A DNA stretch of 56,213 bases from a virus. The notes below the pieces were generated by a model, which had not been told where the DNA came from, did no database searches, and worked only from the letters and a program-made list of their open reading frames with translations. The stretch is from IMG/VR virus record IMGVR_UViG_3300044980_000094, positions 1 to 56,213 of that record; one strand, given 5' to 3'. Of the stretch, positions 1 through 6,832 are shown piece after piece. A program made the position numbers and the translations under genes. Numbering within the stretch: the stretch's first letter is position 1; each line of letters begins with the position of its first letter.

Positions 1-22
1 TCCCCCCAACCCACTACAATGT

Positions 23-148
23 CCACCCATCCGGAGCCCACCCCATGGCAATCACCCAAGAGCAGATCATCCACGTCATCCAGGCCGGCCTCGACATCCG
101 CCTCCGCCACAACGCCGACATGGCGGCAATCCGCGCCCAATTAGTCGC
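23..148. repeat. Left copy of the contig-end direct repeat
   Basis: Bases 23..148 are identical to 56088..56213 (offset 56065), so the contig ends overlap by 126 bases. This is what assembly of a circular or terminally redundant phage genome gives. Bases 1..22 resemble but do not match the sequence left of the right copy: the start reads CTACAATGT where the other end reads CCATAATGC plus an extra CCCA. The junction is therefore not fully clean, either from strain variation or from mis-assembly in the repetitive C-rich tract. Confidence 0.9.
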
Positions 149-587
149 CTTCGCCACCGGCGGCCTCCAGGCCCAAGACCTAATCGATACCCTATGGGCC
201 ACGACCCTCGACCCCGAGGCGACCATCGGCAAAGCCTGCGGGACGCTAGACTACTACCAGCACCATTATGCCCTAAGGGCGCGAAAGAACCTCGCCGAAC
301 GCCAACGCAAACGGCGGAGGCGACAGGCCGACCCAACAAGCAATCCAAGTAGCCCCCAGACGCCCGACTCCCAACCCGACAGCCCATTCCCATACCCATT
401 CACTCCCACCATACCGCCGCCTCCCCTAGCCCTTGCGCCAAGCCAACTCTCGGCCCTAGCCAGCGCCGGTCTCGGCCGCCAGCCCAGCCCCGAGGATTTC
501 GTCAACCCAATCGACGACATCAGCGACGAAGCGGCGGCAAAGGCCCTAGAGATTGCCCTAGCGGCCAAGGGCAGGCAGCAGGGTTAG
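45..587 (+). CDS. Hypothetical basic protein with proline-rich linker
   Basis: 180 aa, not recognised. Residues 1-80 look helical and folded. They are followed by a strongly basic stretch (RKNLAERQRKRRRR, about residues 80-93), a Pro/Ser-rich linker (about 95-130) and a short helical C-terminus. The basic patch could bind nucleic acid, which is inference. The start is set by GGAG at 33-36, eight bases before ATG. It is the first gene of the plus-strand arm, downstream of the large non-coding region, so it is probably expressed early. Its first 34 codons are repeated at the right contig end. Confidence 0.7.
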   Translation: MAITQEQIIHVIQAGLDIRLRHNADMAAIRAQLVAFATGGLQAQDLIDTLWATTLDPEATIGKACGTLDYYQHHYALRARKNLAERQRKRRRRQADPTSNPSSPQTPDSQPDSPFPYPFTPTIPPPPLALAPSQLSALASAGLGRQPSPEDFVNPIDDISDEAAAKALEIALAAKGRQQG

Positions 588-712
588 CGGCCAAGGCGCG
601 AGGGCCAAGGCGACATGATGCTGGTCACCTGCCCATGCCGAAAAGGCACGGGGCTATGACTAAATTGATGGTTGCAATCGGCGGCAACACCACAACTTAT
701 GCGATTAAGCCA

Positions 713-741
713 TTGACACGCCTTCGCGCCCATGCCATGGT
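713..741 (+). promoter_or_regulatory. Weak candidate promoter upstream of 757
   Basis: TTGACA at 713-718 is followed after 17 bases by CATGGT (736-741), which matches the -10 consensus at only three positions. It lies in the 169-base gap between the genes at 45 and 757. The perfect -35 box and the gap favour a promoter; the poor -10 box argues against one. Confidence 0.3.
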
Positions 742-756
742 GCCATTCCGATCACA

Positions 757-1035
757 ATGTGGCCTAATCCAATGACCAACCACAAGCCTGCCAGTCCGAC
801 CAAAATTCTTTTTTGCGAGACTTACGAGCGGCATTTGCGCCGCTTATGGGCTTGGACTCGGGATGCCAACAAACTAGCCGAGTTCATGCGCAGCGTTGAG
901 CAGACTCTAGACGGCGGCAATACCTGGAGTCGCAGCGGTGAAGCTTATGACGCCACACTGGCCGAATTGGGCCTCCCCAAAAAGACAAGTCTCAAAGCCC
1001 TGCAATCGATGCCAGTTGGGGAGCCTGCTCAATGA
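757..1035 (+). CDS. Hypothetical protein
   Basis: 92 aa, not recognised. It is mostly helical and charged (region ERHLRRLWAW.RDANKLAEFMRSVEQTLD), with no signal peptide or membrane segment. No Shine-Dalgarno precedes ATG 757; an in-frame ATG at 772 is an alternative start. The stop overlaps the next start as ATGA (1032-1035), so it is translationally coupled to the following gene. Confidence 0.6.
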   Translation: MWPNPMTNHKPASPTKILFCETYERHLRRLWAWTRDANKLAEFMRSVEQTLDGGNTWSRSGEAYDATLAELGLPKKTSLKALQSMPVGEPAQ

Positions 1036-1430
1036 CCAAATCCCTCAAACTCGCCCGCCCGCCCGGCCCCTTCCTGGTCCTAGTCCTCGACCCCGACGGC
1101 CGTCTGGCAATCCAAGGCGCCAACGGCAAGTCGATTCCGCTTCGCGACTTCAACCCGCGCCAGACCCTCGAGGCACGGCTTGCCAGCCAAGCCCAGACCG
1201 CCAAGACCATATCGGCCATAGCAGCCCAGGCTCCCCAGCCAAAGGCTCCAGCCCCCAAGCCAAAGCCCCTAGCCAAGACCGCGCCGCCACTGACCTCTTG
1301 GCGTAGCCTGGGCGGCGGGATACAGGTAAGGCAAATTCCCCCAGGGCTGTCCGGAAAGCAATTCGCGGCCCTGATGCCAGCGGCAATGCCGCTGCCCATG
1401 CCAGTTAACTCCTCCCAGATTGACTTCTAA
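1032..1430 (+). CDS. Hypothetical protein with C-terminal QIDF tail
   Basis: 132 aa. An N-terminal beta-rich segment (FLVLVLDPDGRLAIQG) is followed by an Ala/Pro/Lys-rich linker (about residues 65-90) and a C-terminal region ending in Gln-Ile-Asp-Phe. The terminal hydrophobic-Asp-Phe is shared with five other proteins of this genome (1999, 10632, 14256, 16492, 54672), which suggests a docking peptide for a common partner. The function is not recognised. Start by ATGA overlap with the upstream gene. Confidence 0.65.
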   Translation: MTKSLKLARPPGPFLVLVLDPDGRLAIQGANGKSIPLRDFNPRQTLEARLASQAQTAKTISAIAAQAPQPKAPAPKPKPLAKTAPPLTSWRSLGGGIQVRQIPPGLSGKQFAALMPAAMPLPMPVNSSQIDF

Positions 1431-1453
1431 CCAACTCCCCCGGAGCCCCTGTG

Positions 1454-1651
1454 ATGCCCAAGCCCCAATTCCCCCTCGCGCCCAAATTCCGCCTATCCCA
1501 GAACCTCGACGGGTCCGAGTCCTTCGAGTTCGAGGTCATCGACCCGAACGACGAGCCCATATGGGCGAGCCTAATCGGCCTAACAGGGCTCTGCCTTGGC
1601 GGGATATTCATCGGCTGCTTGGCGGCGTTTATGGTCATTTGGCTAGCCTAG
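1454..1651 (+). CDS. Small membrane protein
   Basis: 65 aa. The N-terminal half is polar and acidic (FEFEVIDPNDEP), and the C-terminal half is one hydrophobic span (LIGLTGLCLGGIFIGCLAAF), so a single-pass inner-membrane protein with its N-terminus in the cytoplasm is likely. GGAG at 1442-1445 sits eight bases before ATG 1454; a GTG at 1451 is an alternative. The function is not recognised. Confidence 0.6.
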   Translation: MPKPQFPLAPKFRLSQNLDGSESFEFEVIDPNDEPIWASLIGLTGLCLGGIFIGCLAAFMVIWLA

Positions 1652-1697
1652 CAGCCAGCCCATTCATGCTAGCCCATATGTCCTTCGGAGCCCAACA

Positions 1698-2012
1698 ATG
1701 CACATTTCCCAACTCCTAATCTCCATCGAGCAGGCCAACTGCGAACTAACGGTCATGAGATTCTCCGAGCCCTTCATGCGTCCGAACATATGGGATGTCG
1801 TGCTGCGCTACACGGACGGCAACGGCACCAAGATCGAAACGCACAAAAAAGGGGAGGTATTCGTGGAGGCCCTCGAGGCAGCCTGGGCTGCATTTTCGAT
1901 CTTGGCCAAAAATGGCCTCCCAGCTGGGGCACTATTGGCGCCAATCGAGCCATGCGGCCAATCCTGCCAGCCCAGCCTGCCGACCTTTGCCACCTGCTAT
2001 GACTCCCGGTGA
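1698..2012 (+). CDS. Hypothetical protein
   Basis: 104 aa, not recognised. It has the look of a small alpha/beta protein (IWDVVLRYTDGNG.KIETHKKGEVFVEALEAAW). There are two cysteines near the C-terminus. GGAG at 1687-1690 lies seven bases before ATG. The 3' end overlaps the next gene by 14 bases. Confidence 0.6.
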   Translation: MHISQLLISIEQANCELTVMRFSEPFMRPNIWDVVLRYTDGNGTKIETHKKGEVFVEALEAAWAAFSILAKNGLPAGALLAPIEPCGQSCQPSLPTFATCYDSR

Positions 2013-2229
2013 ACAGCAGGCCAAGAGCCTGATCTACAGTCCCAAGGGCTGCTGGCTGATCGCGACCGACTACGGAACCTGGGGCGCGTTCGACTATGCC
2101 CGGAAATGGCTGGGGGAATTAGACAGCCCCGAGGCGATTGTGAAAATGCTGGCCCAAGCCAAAGCTGCCAGCCCAGCGGCCAGCCCAGCGGCCAAGGCTG
2201 CCATATCTGCCGGCGAAATCGACTTCTAG
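1999..2229 (+). CDS. Small protein with C-terminal EIDF tail
   Basis: 76 aa. A compact N-terminal region (residues 1-45; LIYSPKGCWLIATDYGTWGAFDYARKWL in two adjoining parts) is followed by an Ala/Ser/Pro repeat linker encoded by near-tandem GCCAGCCCAGCG units, and ends Gly-Glu-Ile-Asp-Phe. The tail matches the hydrophobic-Asp-Phe ending of five other proteins here. The ATG at 1999 gives a 14-base overlap with the previous gene; the longer upstream reading frame would read far into that gene and is less likely. Confidence 0.6.
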   Translation: MTPGEQQAKSLIYSPKGCWLIATDYGTWGAFDYARKWLGELDSPEAIVKMLAQAKAASPAASPAAKAAISAGEIDF

Positions 2230-2257
2230 GACACTTCTAAACCAAAAGGATTACCCA

Positions 2258-2347
2258 ATGCTTGTCGTTGCGACTGTAATCGGAGCTTTGCTGCTGCTGG
2301 CCCTGCTTGCCGGCCCGAGGGGCCACAGGGGCCACAGAGGCCACTAA
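2258..2347 (+). CDS. 29-residue membrane peptide with Gly-His repeats
   Basis: A short gene with an AAAGGA Shine-Dalgarno seven bases before ATG. The product is one hydrophobic helix (residues 2-18, AT..IGALLLLALLAG) followed by a GHRGHRGH tail. The DNA of the tail is a tandem GGCCACAGG repeat. It is a likely single-pass membrane microprotein of unknown role. Confidence 0.5.
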   Translation: MLVVATVIGALLLLALLAGPRGHRGHRGH

Positions 2348-2381
2348 GGGGCCATTTGCAACTCCAGGAGTCTAACCCACA

Positions 2382-2648
2382 ATGCCCAATCATAGCCGAA
2401 TCTGCGTCAGCGACACGAATTTGTGGCTCGCTGAAACCGAGCTCAACATCCAAGTCGAATACTCCATAACCCCAGTCGTGCCAGCCGGACACGACCAGCC
2501 CGCAAGCGGGGGTGAGATCGAGATCCTAGACGTCCGGCCATTCACAGAGAAGCCGGGCGGTAAGCGCCAATGGCTAGAATGTCCACAATGGCTGACCGAA
2601 ATTCTGCTAAAGGCCATCGACGAGGAGGATTTGGATGGACACGACTGA
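2382..2648 (+). CDS. Hypothetical acidic protein
   Basis: 88 aa, acidic, with one Cys in the N-terminal half and one in the C-terminal half; not recognised. AGGAG about 11 bases upstream supports ATG 2382. It overlaps the next gene by 14 bases, in the tight packing typical of this arm. Confidence 0.6.
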   Translation: MPNHSRICVSDTNLWLAETELNIQVEYSITPVVPAGHDQPASGGEIEILDVRPFTEKPGGKRQWLECPQWLTEILLKAIDEEDLDGHD

Positions 2649-2922
2649 GCAAGTGGTCATGGACGATAGCCAAGCTGCGGTGGACCATGCCCATCCAGCC
2701 CATCCAGCCCATCCCGACATGGCGGCCCTGAATGCAGCCCTGACCCCGTCCCTGCCCCCATTCGCTTGGCCGCACATTGGCGCAGCGGTGGTCAATTGCG
2801 TTCTCCTAGCCATTAGGCAGAACGCCCGCCAAGAGTTCTCCGACCAGGACTTCGAGAGACTCATGCAGATGTTGGCCTTGGCCGAGGAGTCGGCCCGAGA
2901 AGCGCCATTGCTGTGGCCCTAG
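2635..2922 (+). CDS. Hypothetical protein with AHPAHPAHP repeat
   Basis: 95 aa. Acidic N-terminus, then a His-Pro repeat encoded by three tandem CCCATCCAG units (2690-2715), then a helical C-terminal half (IGAAVVNCVLLAI.QNARQEFSDQDFERLMQML). Start supported by GAGGAGG just upstream. The function is unknown; the repeat could expand or contract by slippage. Confidence 0.6.
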   Translation: MDTTEQVVMDDSQAAVDHAHPAHPAHPDMAALNAALTPSLPPFAWPHIGAAVVNCVLLAIRQNARQEFSDQDFERLMQMLALAEESAREAPLLWP

Positions 2923-2924
2923 GC

Positions 2925-3122
2925 ATGAATCTGCTAATCGGCCACGACCTCGGCCTCGCATGCCGCCAATGCGGCAAGGCCTTGGGTCGACTGCCAGCCC
3001 AAGCCCGGCATAAGCGATTCTGCAGTCGCGAATGCCGACTGCAATGGCACAATCTGCGAACACGCAAGGCCAGGACCATGCTAGCGCAGATGGAACAAGA
3101 GAGCAAGGAGCCCCAGTCGTGA
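2925..3122 (+). CDS. Small zinc-finger-like protein
   Basis: 65 aa with CxxC (C-R-Q-C) and, 18 residues on, CxxxC (C-S-R-E-C), so four cysteines able to bind zinc, followed by a basic helix (LQWHNLRTRKARTM). This arrangement suits a small nucleic-acid- or protein-binding zinc ribbon. A GTG at 2913 would add four residues. The stop overlaps the next start (TGATG). Confidence 0.6.
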   Translation: MNLLIGHDLGLACRQCGKALGRLPAQARHKRFCSRECRLQWHNLRTRKARTMLAQMEQESKEPQS

Positions 3123-3358
3123 TGCAATTCAAGACCAACATGAATAGAGTATTTCGTGCAAACACGGAGAATAGAAAACAAAGTTTCACGAAAATGCTCG
3201 CCGAGTTCGCCAGCACAATGGCCAGACAAGGCATAACTGTTTACGGCAGCGGTATCGGCGGGATTCATATGCAAATGGCCGGCCAGCATATGGTCTACAA
3301 GTCCATCCCCGAAGCAGCCGAGGCAGCAGAGAGATTCATTCTGGGAGAGGATCAATGA
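3122..3358 (+). CDS. Hypothetical protein
   Basis: 78 aa. Basic N-terminal half (KTNMNRVFRANTENRKQSF) and a helical C-terminus (IPEAAEAAERFIL). Not recognised. The start is chosen because ATG 3122 overlaps the upstream stop (TGATG) and because the stop overlaps the next start (ATGA). Confidence 0.55.
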   Translation: MQFKTNMNRVFRANTENRKQSFTKMLAEFASTMARQGITVYGSGIGGIHMQMAGQHMVYKSIPEAAEAAERFILGEDQ

Positions 3359-3807
3359 CGGAGCAGCAAATGCCAGGCGCAGCAGCGCGTGCTGCACGCA
3401 GCCGAGATTGCCTATTTGCCCCACTCGTCGGAAGCCGTTTTGTGCCGCCGGCAATGATTATTCTCAATCTTCTCCCCCAGAACTGCAAAGTCGAACTAGT
3501 GCCAGAGCAGAGCAATCCCTACGACTCCGGCGCCATTGTGGTGCAGGTCCGAACGGAACAGATACCAGCGGATGAGCTCAGGGCAATGACCGAAGACCTA
3601 CTAGGCCAAGGGTTTTCGCCCGAGGACCTGGCAGCCAAGCCCTCCTGGCCACTTGGCCACCTTGCCGCCAGTGGCGGCAAGCCCTTGGCCAAAATGCGCA
3701 ATACTCGGCCAGACTTGATCGGCACAGCCGAGCTTGCAAGCTTGGTGCCCTGCGAGGCCGAGTTGCGATTCGAAGGAGAATTTGTGCTGGTAGTGGTGGC
3801 CCAGTGA
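3355..3807 (+). CDS. HIRAN-domain protein
   Basis: 150 aa. Residues 45-64 (VELVPEQSNPYDSGAIVVQV) match the HIRAN core, whose hallmark is L-x-x-E-x-x-N-P-Y-D-x-x-A-I-x-V. HIRAN domains are found alone or fused to helicases and nucleases, and in eukaryotic HLTF the domain binds single-stranded 3' ends. Here it stands alone, so a role in sensing replication or repair ends is possible but is inference. An extra N-terminal Arg/Ala-rich segment precedes the domain; translation could also begin at the ATG for residue 34 (MIILNLL). ATGA overlap with the upstream gene. Confidence 0.65.
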   Translation: MTEQQMPGAAARAARSRDCLFAPLVGSRFVPPAMIILNLLPQNCKVELVPEQSNPYDSGAIVVQVRTEQIPADELRAMTEDLLGQGFSPEDLAAKPSWPLGHLAASGGKPLAKMRNTRPDLIGTAELASLVPCEAELRFEGEFVLVVVAQ

Positions 3808-3947
3808 CGATCATCGCATGGGCTATCATCGCCGCCGTCGTCATCGGCGTGGTCGGTGTCATCTGGATTCTCAAAGCCGCAGAAACGCGCGACATGGCGT
3901 TCCAACGCCGGGCCGAGGATGACGCGAAATATTGGGGCGAGCCATGA
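3804..3947 (+). CDS. 47-residue single-pass membrane protein
   Basis: It starts at a GTG that overlaps the upstream stop (GTGA). Residues 3-23 form one hydrophobic span (IIAWAIIAAVVIGVVGVIWIL), followed by a charged cytoplasmic tail. This is the first gene of the compositionally distinct 3.8-7.9 kb island. The function is unknown. Confidence 0.5.
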   Translation: MTIIAWAIIAAVVIGVVGVIWILKAAETRDMAFQRRAEDDAKYWGEP

Positions 3948-4183
3948 GCGAGCACGGCAGAACACAGGCAGAGCACGACGCCGCCGTGATGCAGATGCGC
4001 AGCGTTATCGAACGCGAGCAGCCTGAAACCGCCGCGCTGCGCTCCCAGCTCGCCAGCCGCGACGCCGAGATTGACGCGCTATGCCGGGTCATCAAGGCTT
4101 ACACGGGGGTCCTGATCAAGACCTGCGCGCTGGTGAACGCTCTCGAGGAGGAACTCGCCAGGTTAAGAAGTCCCGCATCGTGA
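3944..4183 (+). CDS. Coiled-coil protein
   Basis: 79 aa. Almost wholly helical with heptad-like spacing (VIEREQPETAALRSQLASRDAEIDAL) and a Leu-rich C-terminus, so an oligomerising coiled coil is likely. ATGA overlaps on both sides place it in an operon with the small membrane and exported proteins around it. The function is not recognised. Confidence 0.5.
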   Translation: MSEHGRTQAEHDAAVMQMRSVIEREQPETAALRSQLASRDAEIDALCRVIKAYTGVLIKTCALVNALEEELARLRSPAS

Positions 4184-4446
4184 GTCGCCCCGTCATCCTG
4201 ATCATCGGAGCCTTGCTCGGCATTGCGACGGCGGGCGCGGACGAATACCTGCAACGCAATAATGACCAGTCGTTACGGGATCGTCCGCTCCCGATTTGCG
4301 CTCTCTCTCTGTTCTCCGACGGAAAAACAGTGCTGATCGATTTCCGCAGTCCAGCGGTTACCTATAGCGGAGAGTTTCCAGTCGATGACGCAGCGCGGGT
4401 GCTTTTCGAAAGCGTTGAATTACTACGTGAGGAACAGTGCAAATGA
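4180..4446 (+). CDS. Small exported protein, paralogue 1
   Basis: 88 aa starting at GTG 4180 (GTGA overlap). The N-terminus (ILIIGALLGIATAGA) is a signal peptide or anchor. The C-terminal 50 residues align with the next gene: LSL..DGKT..I.F....V...G..PVDDAA..FFES (with LF for FF here)..LR...C. The pair arose by tandem duplication. A periplasmic location is likely; the role is unknown. Confidence 0.55.
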   Translation: MSRPVILIIGALLGIATAGADEYLQRNNDQSLRDRPLPICALSLFSDGKTVLIDFRSPAVTYSGEFPVDDAARVLFESVELLREEQCK

Positions 4447-4742
4447 TCTCCCGCATATTTATCCTTAGCCTCCTAGTCGTCGTCGCGCCGGCGGCACAGG
4501 CAGACGAACGCCTGCCATCTGGGCAGCCGTTCCAACTGTTGAACCCGCAGGATAACCAAGCAATCATAGGTATTTTGCAGCCAATGTGCACGCTCTCGCT
4601 AAACGCAGACGGAAAGACAGCATCGATCAATTTCTGCGGCACGAAAGTCACGTTCACCGGTGATTTGCCAGTCGATGACGCGGCGAAGATGTTTTTCGAA
4701 AGCGTGGGAGCCCTGCGCCAGCCGGGGTGCGGGAAGCCATGA
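4443..4742 (+). CDS. Small exported protein, paralogue 2
   Basis: 99 aa with a clear signal peptide (MISRIFILSLLVVVAPAAQA, cleavage after AQA). The mature part shares the DGKT and PVDDAA.. motifs and the final Cys with the preceding gene. Three cysteines in the mature part could form a disulphide in the periplasm. ATGA overlaps on both sides. Possibly a host-envelope modifier; no homologous function recognised. Confidence 0.6.
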   Translation: MISRIFILSLLVVVAPAAQADERLPSGQPFQLLNPQDNQAIIGILQPMCTLSLNADGKTASINFCGTKVTFTGDLPVDDAAKMFFESVGALRQPGCGKP

Positions 4743-4987
4743 CCAACTCTATCCTGAGCCTTGGCCCACTGCTTGGCGTCGCGACAGGGGCGGGCGCTAT
4801 GGGAGCGCTTTGTATCGGCGGAATCTTGTGCTTCTTCATTGGTTTCAGGTTGATCAGCAACGGACTTGATTGTGTCAGCAGTTTTGGCATTGCTCAGGTG
4901 TTCTTTGCGCTTCCAATGTTTATCTTGGGCGGGCTGCTGATTTTATATGGTTCTAACATCGCCCCTTCTTTGTTTTGGTGGATTTGA
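4739..4987 (+). CDS. Two-helix membrane protein
   Basis: 82 aa, strongly hydrophobic, with spans near residues 8-38 and 48-72. Its size and topology would fit a small holin- or exclusion-type protein, but it lies far from the lysis block at 42-46 kb and no motif decides. ATGA overlap with the upstream gene. Confidence 0.5.
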   Translation: MTNSILSLGPLLGVATGAGAMGALCIGGILCFFIGFRLISNGLDCVSSFGIAQVFFALPMFILGGLLILYGSNIAPSLFWWI

Positions 4988-5000
4988 CATGGGAACGTCC

Positions 5001-5300
5001 ATGACGCGCGCTGCCATCGTCGCCCTGCTCGCACTCAGCGCACCGGCTCAGGCATGCCATCGCTACACTGTCTGGCGGTATCACTTTGCACAGAATTGCG
5101 CGGCACAGGGGAAGCACGGATATGAACCAGTTCGGCATTTATTTAGGGCTGTTCGTCATGGGGTGCGGGACCGGCGCCTTAATAGTTCTGCTCGTATTTC
5201 GCAGGCGGATAGTCGGTCGATAGTCCAGCCCTTACCGCCAGATGCCCCAAGCCCCGAAGACATTGCGAAGTTGCGAGCAGCGCTGGAGGGAGTGAGATGA
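5001..5300 (+). CDS. Secreted hypothetical protein
   Basis: 99 aa. Signal peptide MTRAAIVALLALSAPAQA, then ACHRYTVWRYHFAQNC (two Cys), a basic middle and a Pro-rich C-terminus. An in-frame ATG at 4989 would add four residues. The middle third is overlapped in another frame by a possible membrane peptide (5122..5223). Not recognised; the extracytoplasmic location is inferred from the signal peptide only. Confidence 0.5.
   Translation: MTRAAIVALLALSAPAQACHRYTVWRYHFAQNCAAQGKHGYEPVRHLFRAVRHGVRDRRLNSSARISQADSRSIVQPLPPDAPSPEDIAKLRAALEGVR
5122..5223 (+). CDS. Possible embedded membrane peptide
   Basis: A 33-residue reading frame wholly inside 5001..5300 in a different frame. It begins with ATG and encodes GIYLGLFVMGCGTGALIVLL followed by VFRRR, a convincing transmembrane helix with positive-inside residues. 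No strong Shine-Dalgarno is seen. The membrane-like composition is unlikely to be accidental but is not proof of expression. Confidence 0.3.
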   Translation: MNQFGIYLGLFVMGCGTGALIVLLVFRRRIVGR

Positions 5301-5350
5301 GCGACGGGTCAGCGCCGTGTTGAAGTCAATCGGTTTGGAGGGCTAGGCCA

Positions 5351-5890
5351 ATGGCAAGCGCAGTTGAACTGGCTTATGGAATTTTGTGGCGGATTGTGAC
5401 TAGCGACAAGCAGATACATCTGGCGAGGAAATTACTTCTCGACGGCCTCGGCAAGGACGGCCAGCGGCGAGGGATAGAGGCGGCGATTGAGCAACTCGGA
5501 CTGGTCGGCCACGACGACGGCGCCTCTGTGTCCGACCCCTACACCCGCGCCGCCCGCGACGTGATCGCCGAGCGCCTGCGCCAGATTAGCGAGGAGGGCT
5601 TTACCCCAGAGTATGATGATCTATACAAGAATGGCAGTCTTGCCTTAGCTGCGGCCTGCTATGCGATCGCCTCAGATTGCGACGACAAAGAAAGAAAATC
5701 CCTCGATCCCTCCTGTGTCTTCTGGAGCACAACCGATGCAGCGTTTGTTTGGCAAAAAATGTGGCCTTTTCCTATCGGCTGGTGGAAGCCCAAGGATCGT
5801 CGTCGCGATCTCGTCCGCGCCGGCGCGCTGATCCTCGCCGAGATCGAGCGCCTTGATCGCGCAAGCGCAGGGAGTAATGAACATGGTTGA
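5351..5890 (+). CDS. Conserved-type phage protein (WPF..WWKP.DRRRDLVRAGAL motif)
   Basis: 179 aa. The C-terminal 110 residues match a type I have seen often in proteobacterial phages and prophages: D.I.ERLRQI..EG.TPE.DD.....GSLA.AA.CYA, then WPF....WWKP.DRRRDLV.AGALILAEIERLDR. No activity is assigned to it as far as I know. GGAGGG precedes ATG. Overlaps the next gene by eight bases. Confidence 0.65.
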   Translation: MASAVELAYGILWRIVTSDKQIHLARKLLLDGLGKDGQRRGIEAAIEQLGLVGHDDGASVSDPYTRAARDVIAERLRQISEEGFTPEYDDLYKNGSLALAAACYAIASDCDDKERKSLDPSCVFWSTTDAAFVWQKMWPFPIGWWKPKDRRRDLVRAGALILAEIERLDRASAGSNEHG

Positions 5891-6158
5891 GCATGTCCTC
5901 AAAACAACCATAACGGTATGGGACGCGATCGAGAGCGGCCAGAAGCGTTTCGAGGTTCGCCGAAATGATCGGTTCTTTCAGCAGGGCGATATTGTCGTGC
6001 TGAGGAAATGGGACGCCGAATATCACTGGTATGCCCCAAATGAAGGGCGCAAGTTTACAACTTGCGATCTGAGATTCAGGATCGGCTGGATGCTCCAAGG
6101 CGGTCAATTCGGGGTTGAACCCGGATACGTCGTGTTTCAACTGGAGCCGGCGCCATGA
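5883..6158 (+). CDS. DUF3850 (ASCH/PUA-like) protein
   Basis: 91 aa. It begins HVLKTT and carries G.K.FEVRRNDR.F..GDIVVLR.WD, the DUF3850 signature, ending with the beta strand GYVVFQL. DUF3850 is related to ASCH/PUA RNA-binding folds; its phage role is unknown. ATG 5883 is chosen because GGAG (5871-5874) lies eight bases upstream; ATG 5877 is too close. Confidence 0.75.
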   Translation: MVEHVLKTTITVWDAIESGQKRFEVRRNDRFFQQGDIVVLRKWDAEYHWYAPNEGRKFTTCDLRFRIGWMLQGGQFGVEPGYVVFQLEPAP

Positions 6159-6832
6159 CCCCCAACCCCACAAGCCCGACGACACTGGTGGATGAGTTCG
6201 AGCGTCTTTTGAAGCACTATGCTGATGGTTGCGTTCTCGCGATGTCGGAACACCGCCATATTATTTCAACCGACTTTGACGCGCGAAAGAAGGCTGTGAT
6301 TAATGCTTACCTCGCCGCGCTGCACCGCTCCCACGCCGCGAGCGGGGAATACGCGCGGGGGCTTCGTGATGCGGCCCAAGTGGCATTGGAGCCAAGAGGG
6401 CGCCCGACGCCGGGCGCCTGCTCTTGCGTCGAGCAGGAGGCAATCGCCGATGAATTGGACCGAGTCAGGGACGCGATCTTCGATGTGTTCTGCCCCAGCA
6501 TAAGATGGTCCCTAGAAGATGCGGAATTGTATTACTGGGCTGCAAAAGCTGCAATCGCTGTGATGAATCCCTTCCCCTCCCCCCGAATCGCCGCCCTCGA
6601 AGCGGAGAACGTGGAGTTGAGGACGCATCTTGTTCTCGACGCGCAAGCCCTAAAGCCATTCGCCGATGCGGTTTACAATGACAACGGTGACATGACCGTT
6701 GGGCCGGTGCTGGACAATTATGAAAGCTGCTGTCGGGCTTATAGCGCCGAGAAACGACTCCGCGCTTACTTCGCCAAACATCCGCTCGCCGAAGGGCAGT
6801 CGGCGACGGTGCGGGAGGATAGGGAATGCTGA
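6155..6832 (+). CDS. Hypothetical protein
   Basis: 225 aa, helical, with a C-S-C pair in the middle (residues 88-90) and a predicted helix IAALEAENVELR. Proteins of this layout, with short host-like modules joined together, are common in phages and have no known activity. ATGA overlap with the DUF3850 gene; the stop overlaps the Fic gene start by seven bases. Confidence 0.55.
   Translation: MTPNPTSPTTLVDEFERLLKHYADGCVLAMSEHRHIISTDFDARKKAVINAYLAALHRSHAASGEYARGLRDAAQVALEPRGRPTPGACSCVEQEAIADELDRVRDAIFDVFCPSIRWSLEDAELYYWAAKAAIAVMNPFPSPRIAALEAENVELRTHLVLDAQALKPFADAVYNDNGDMTVGPVLDNYESCCRAYSAEKRLRAYFAKHPLAEGQSATVREDREC

Noticed and set aside
605-665. Imperfect hairpin CCCATGCC..GGCACGGGG after the first gene
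   Set aside because: It has a mismatch in a short stem and no T-run; not enough for a terminator call.
2161-2196. 23-base identity between 2175-2197 and 55840-55862
   Set aside because: The shared word is made of GGCCAGCCCAGC units that recur through the genome; it reflects word bias more than a functional repeat.
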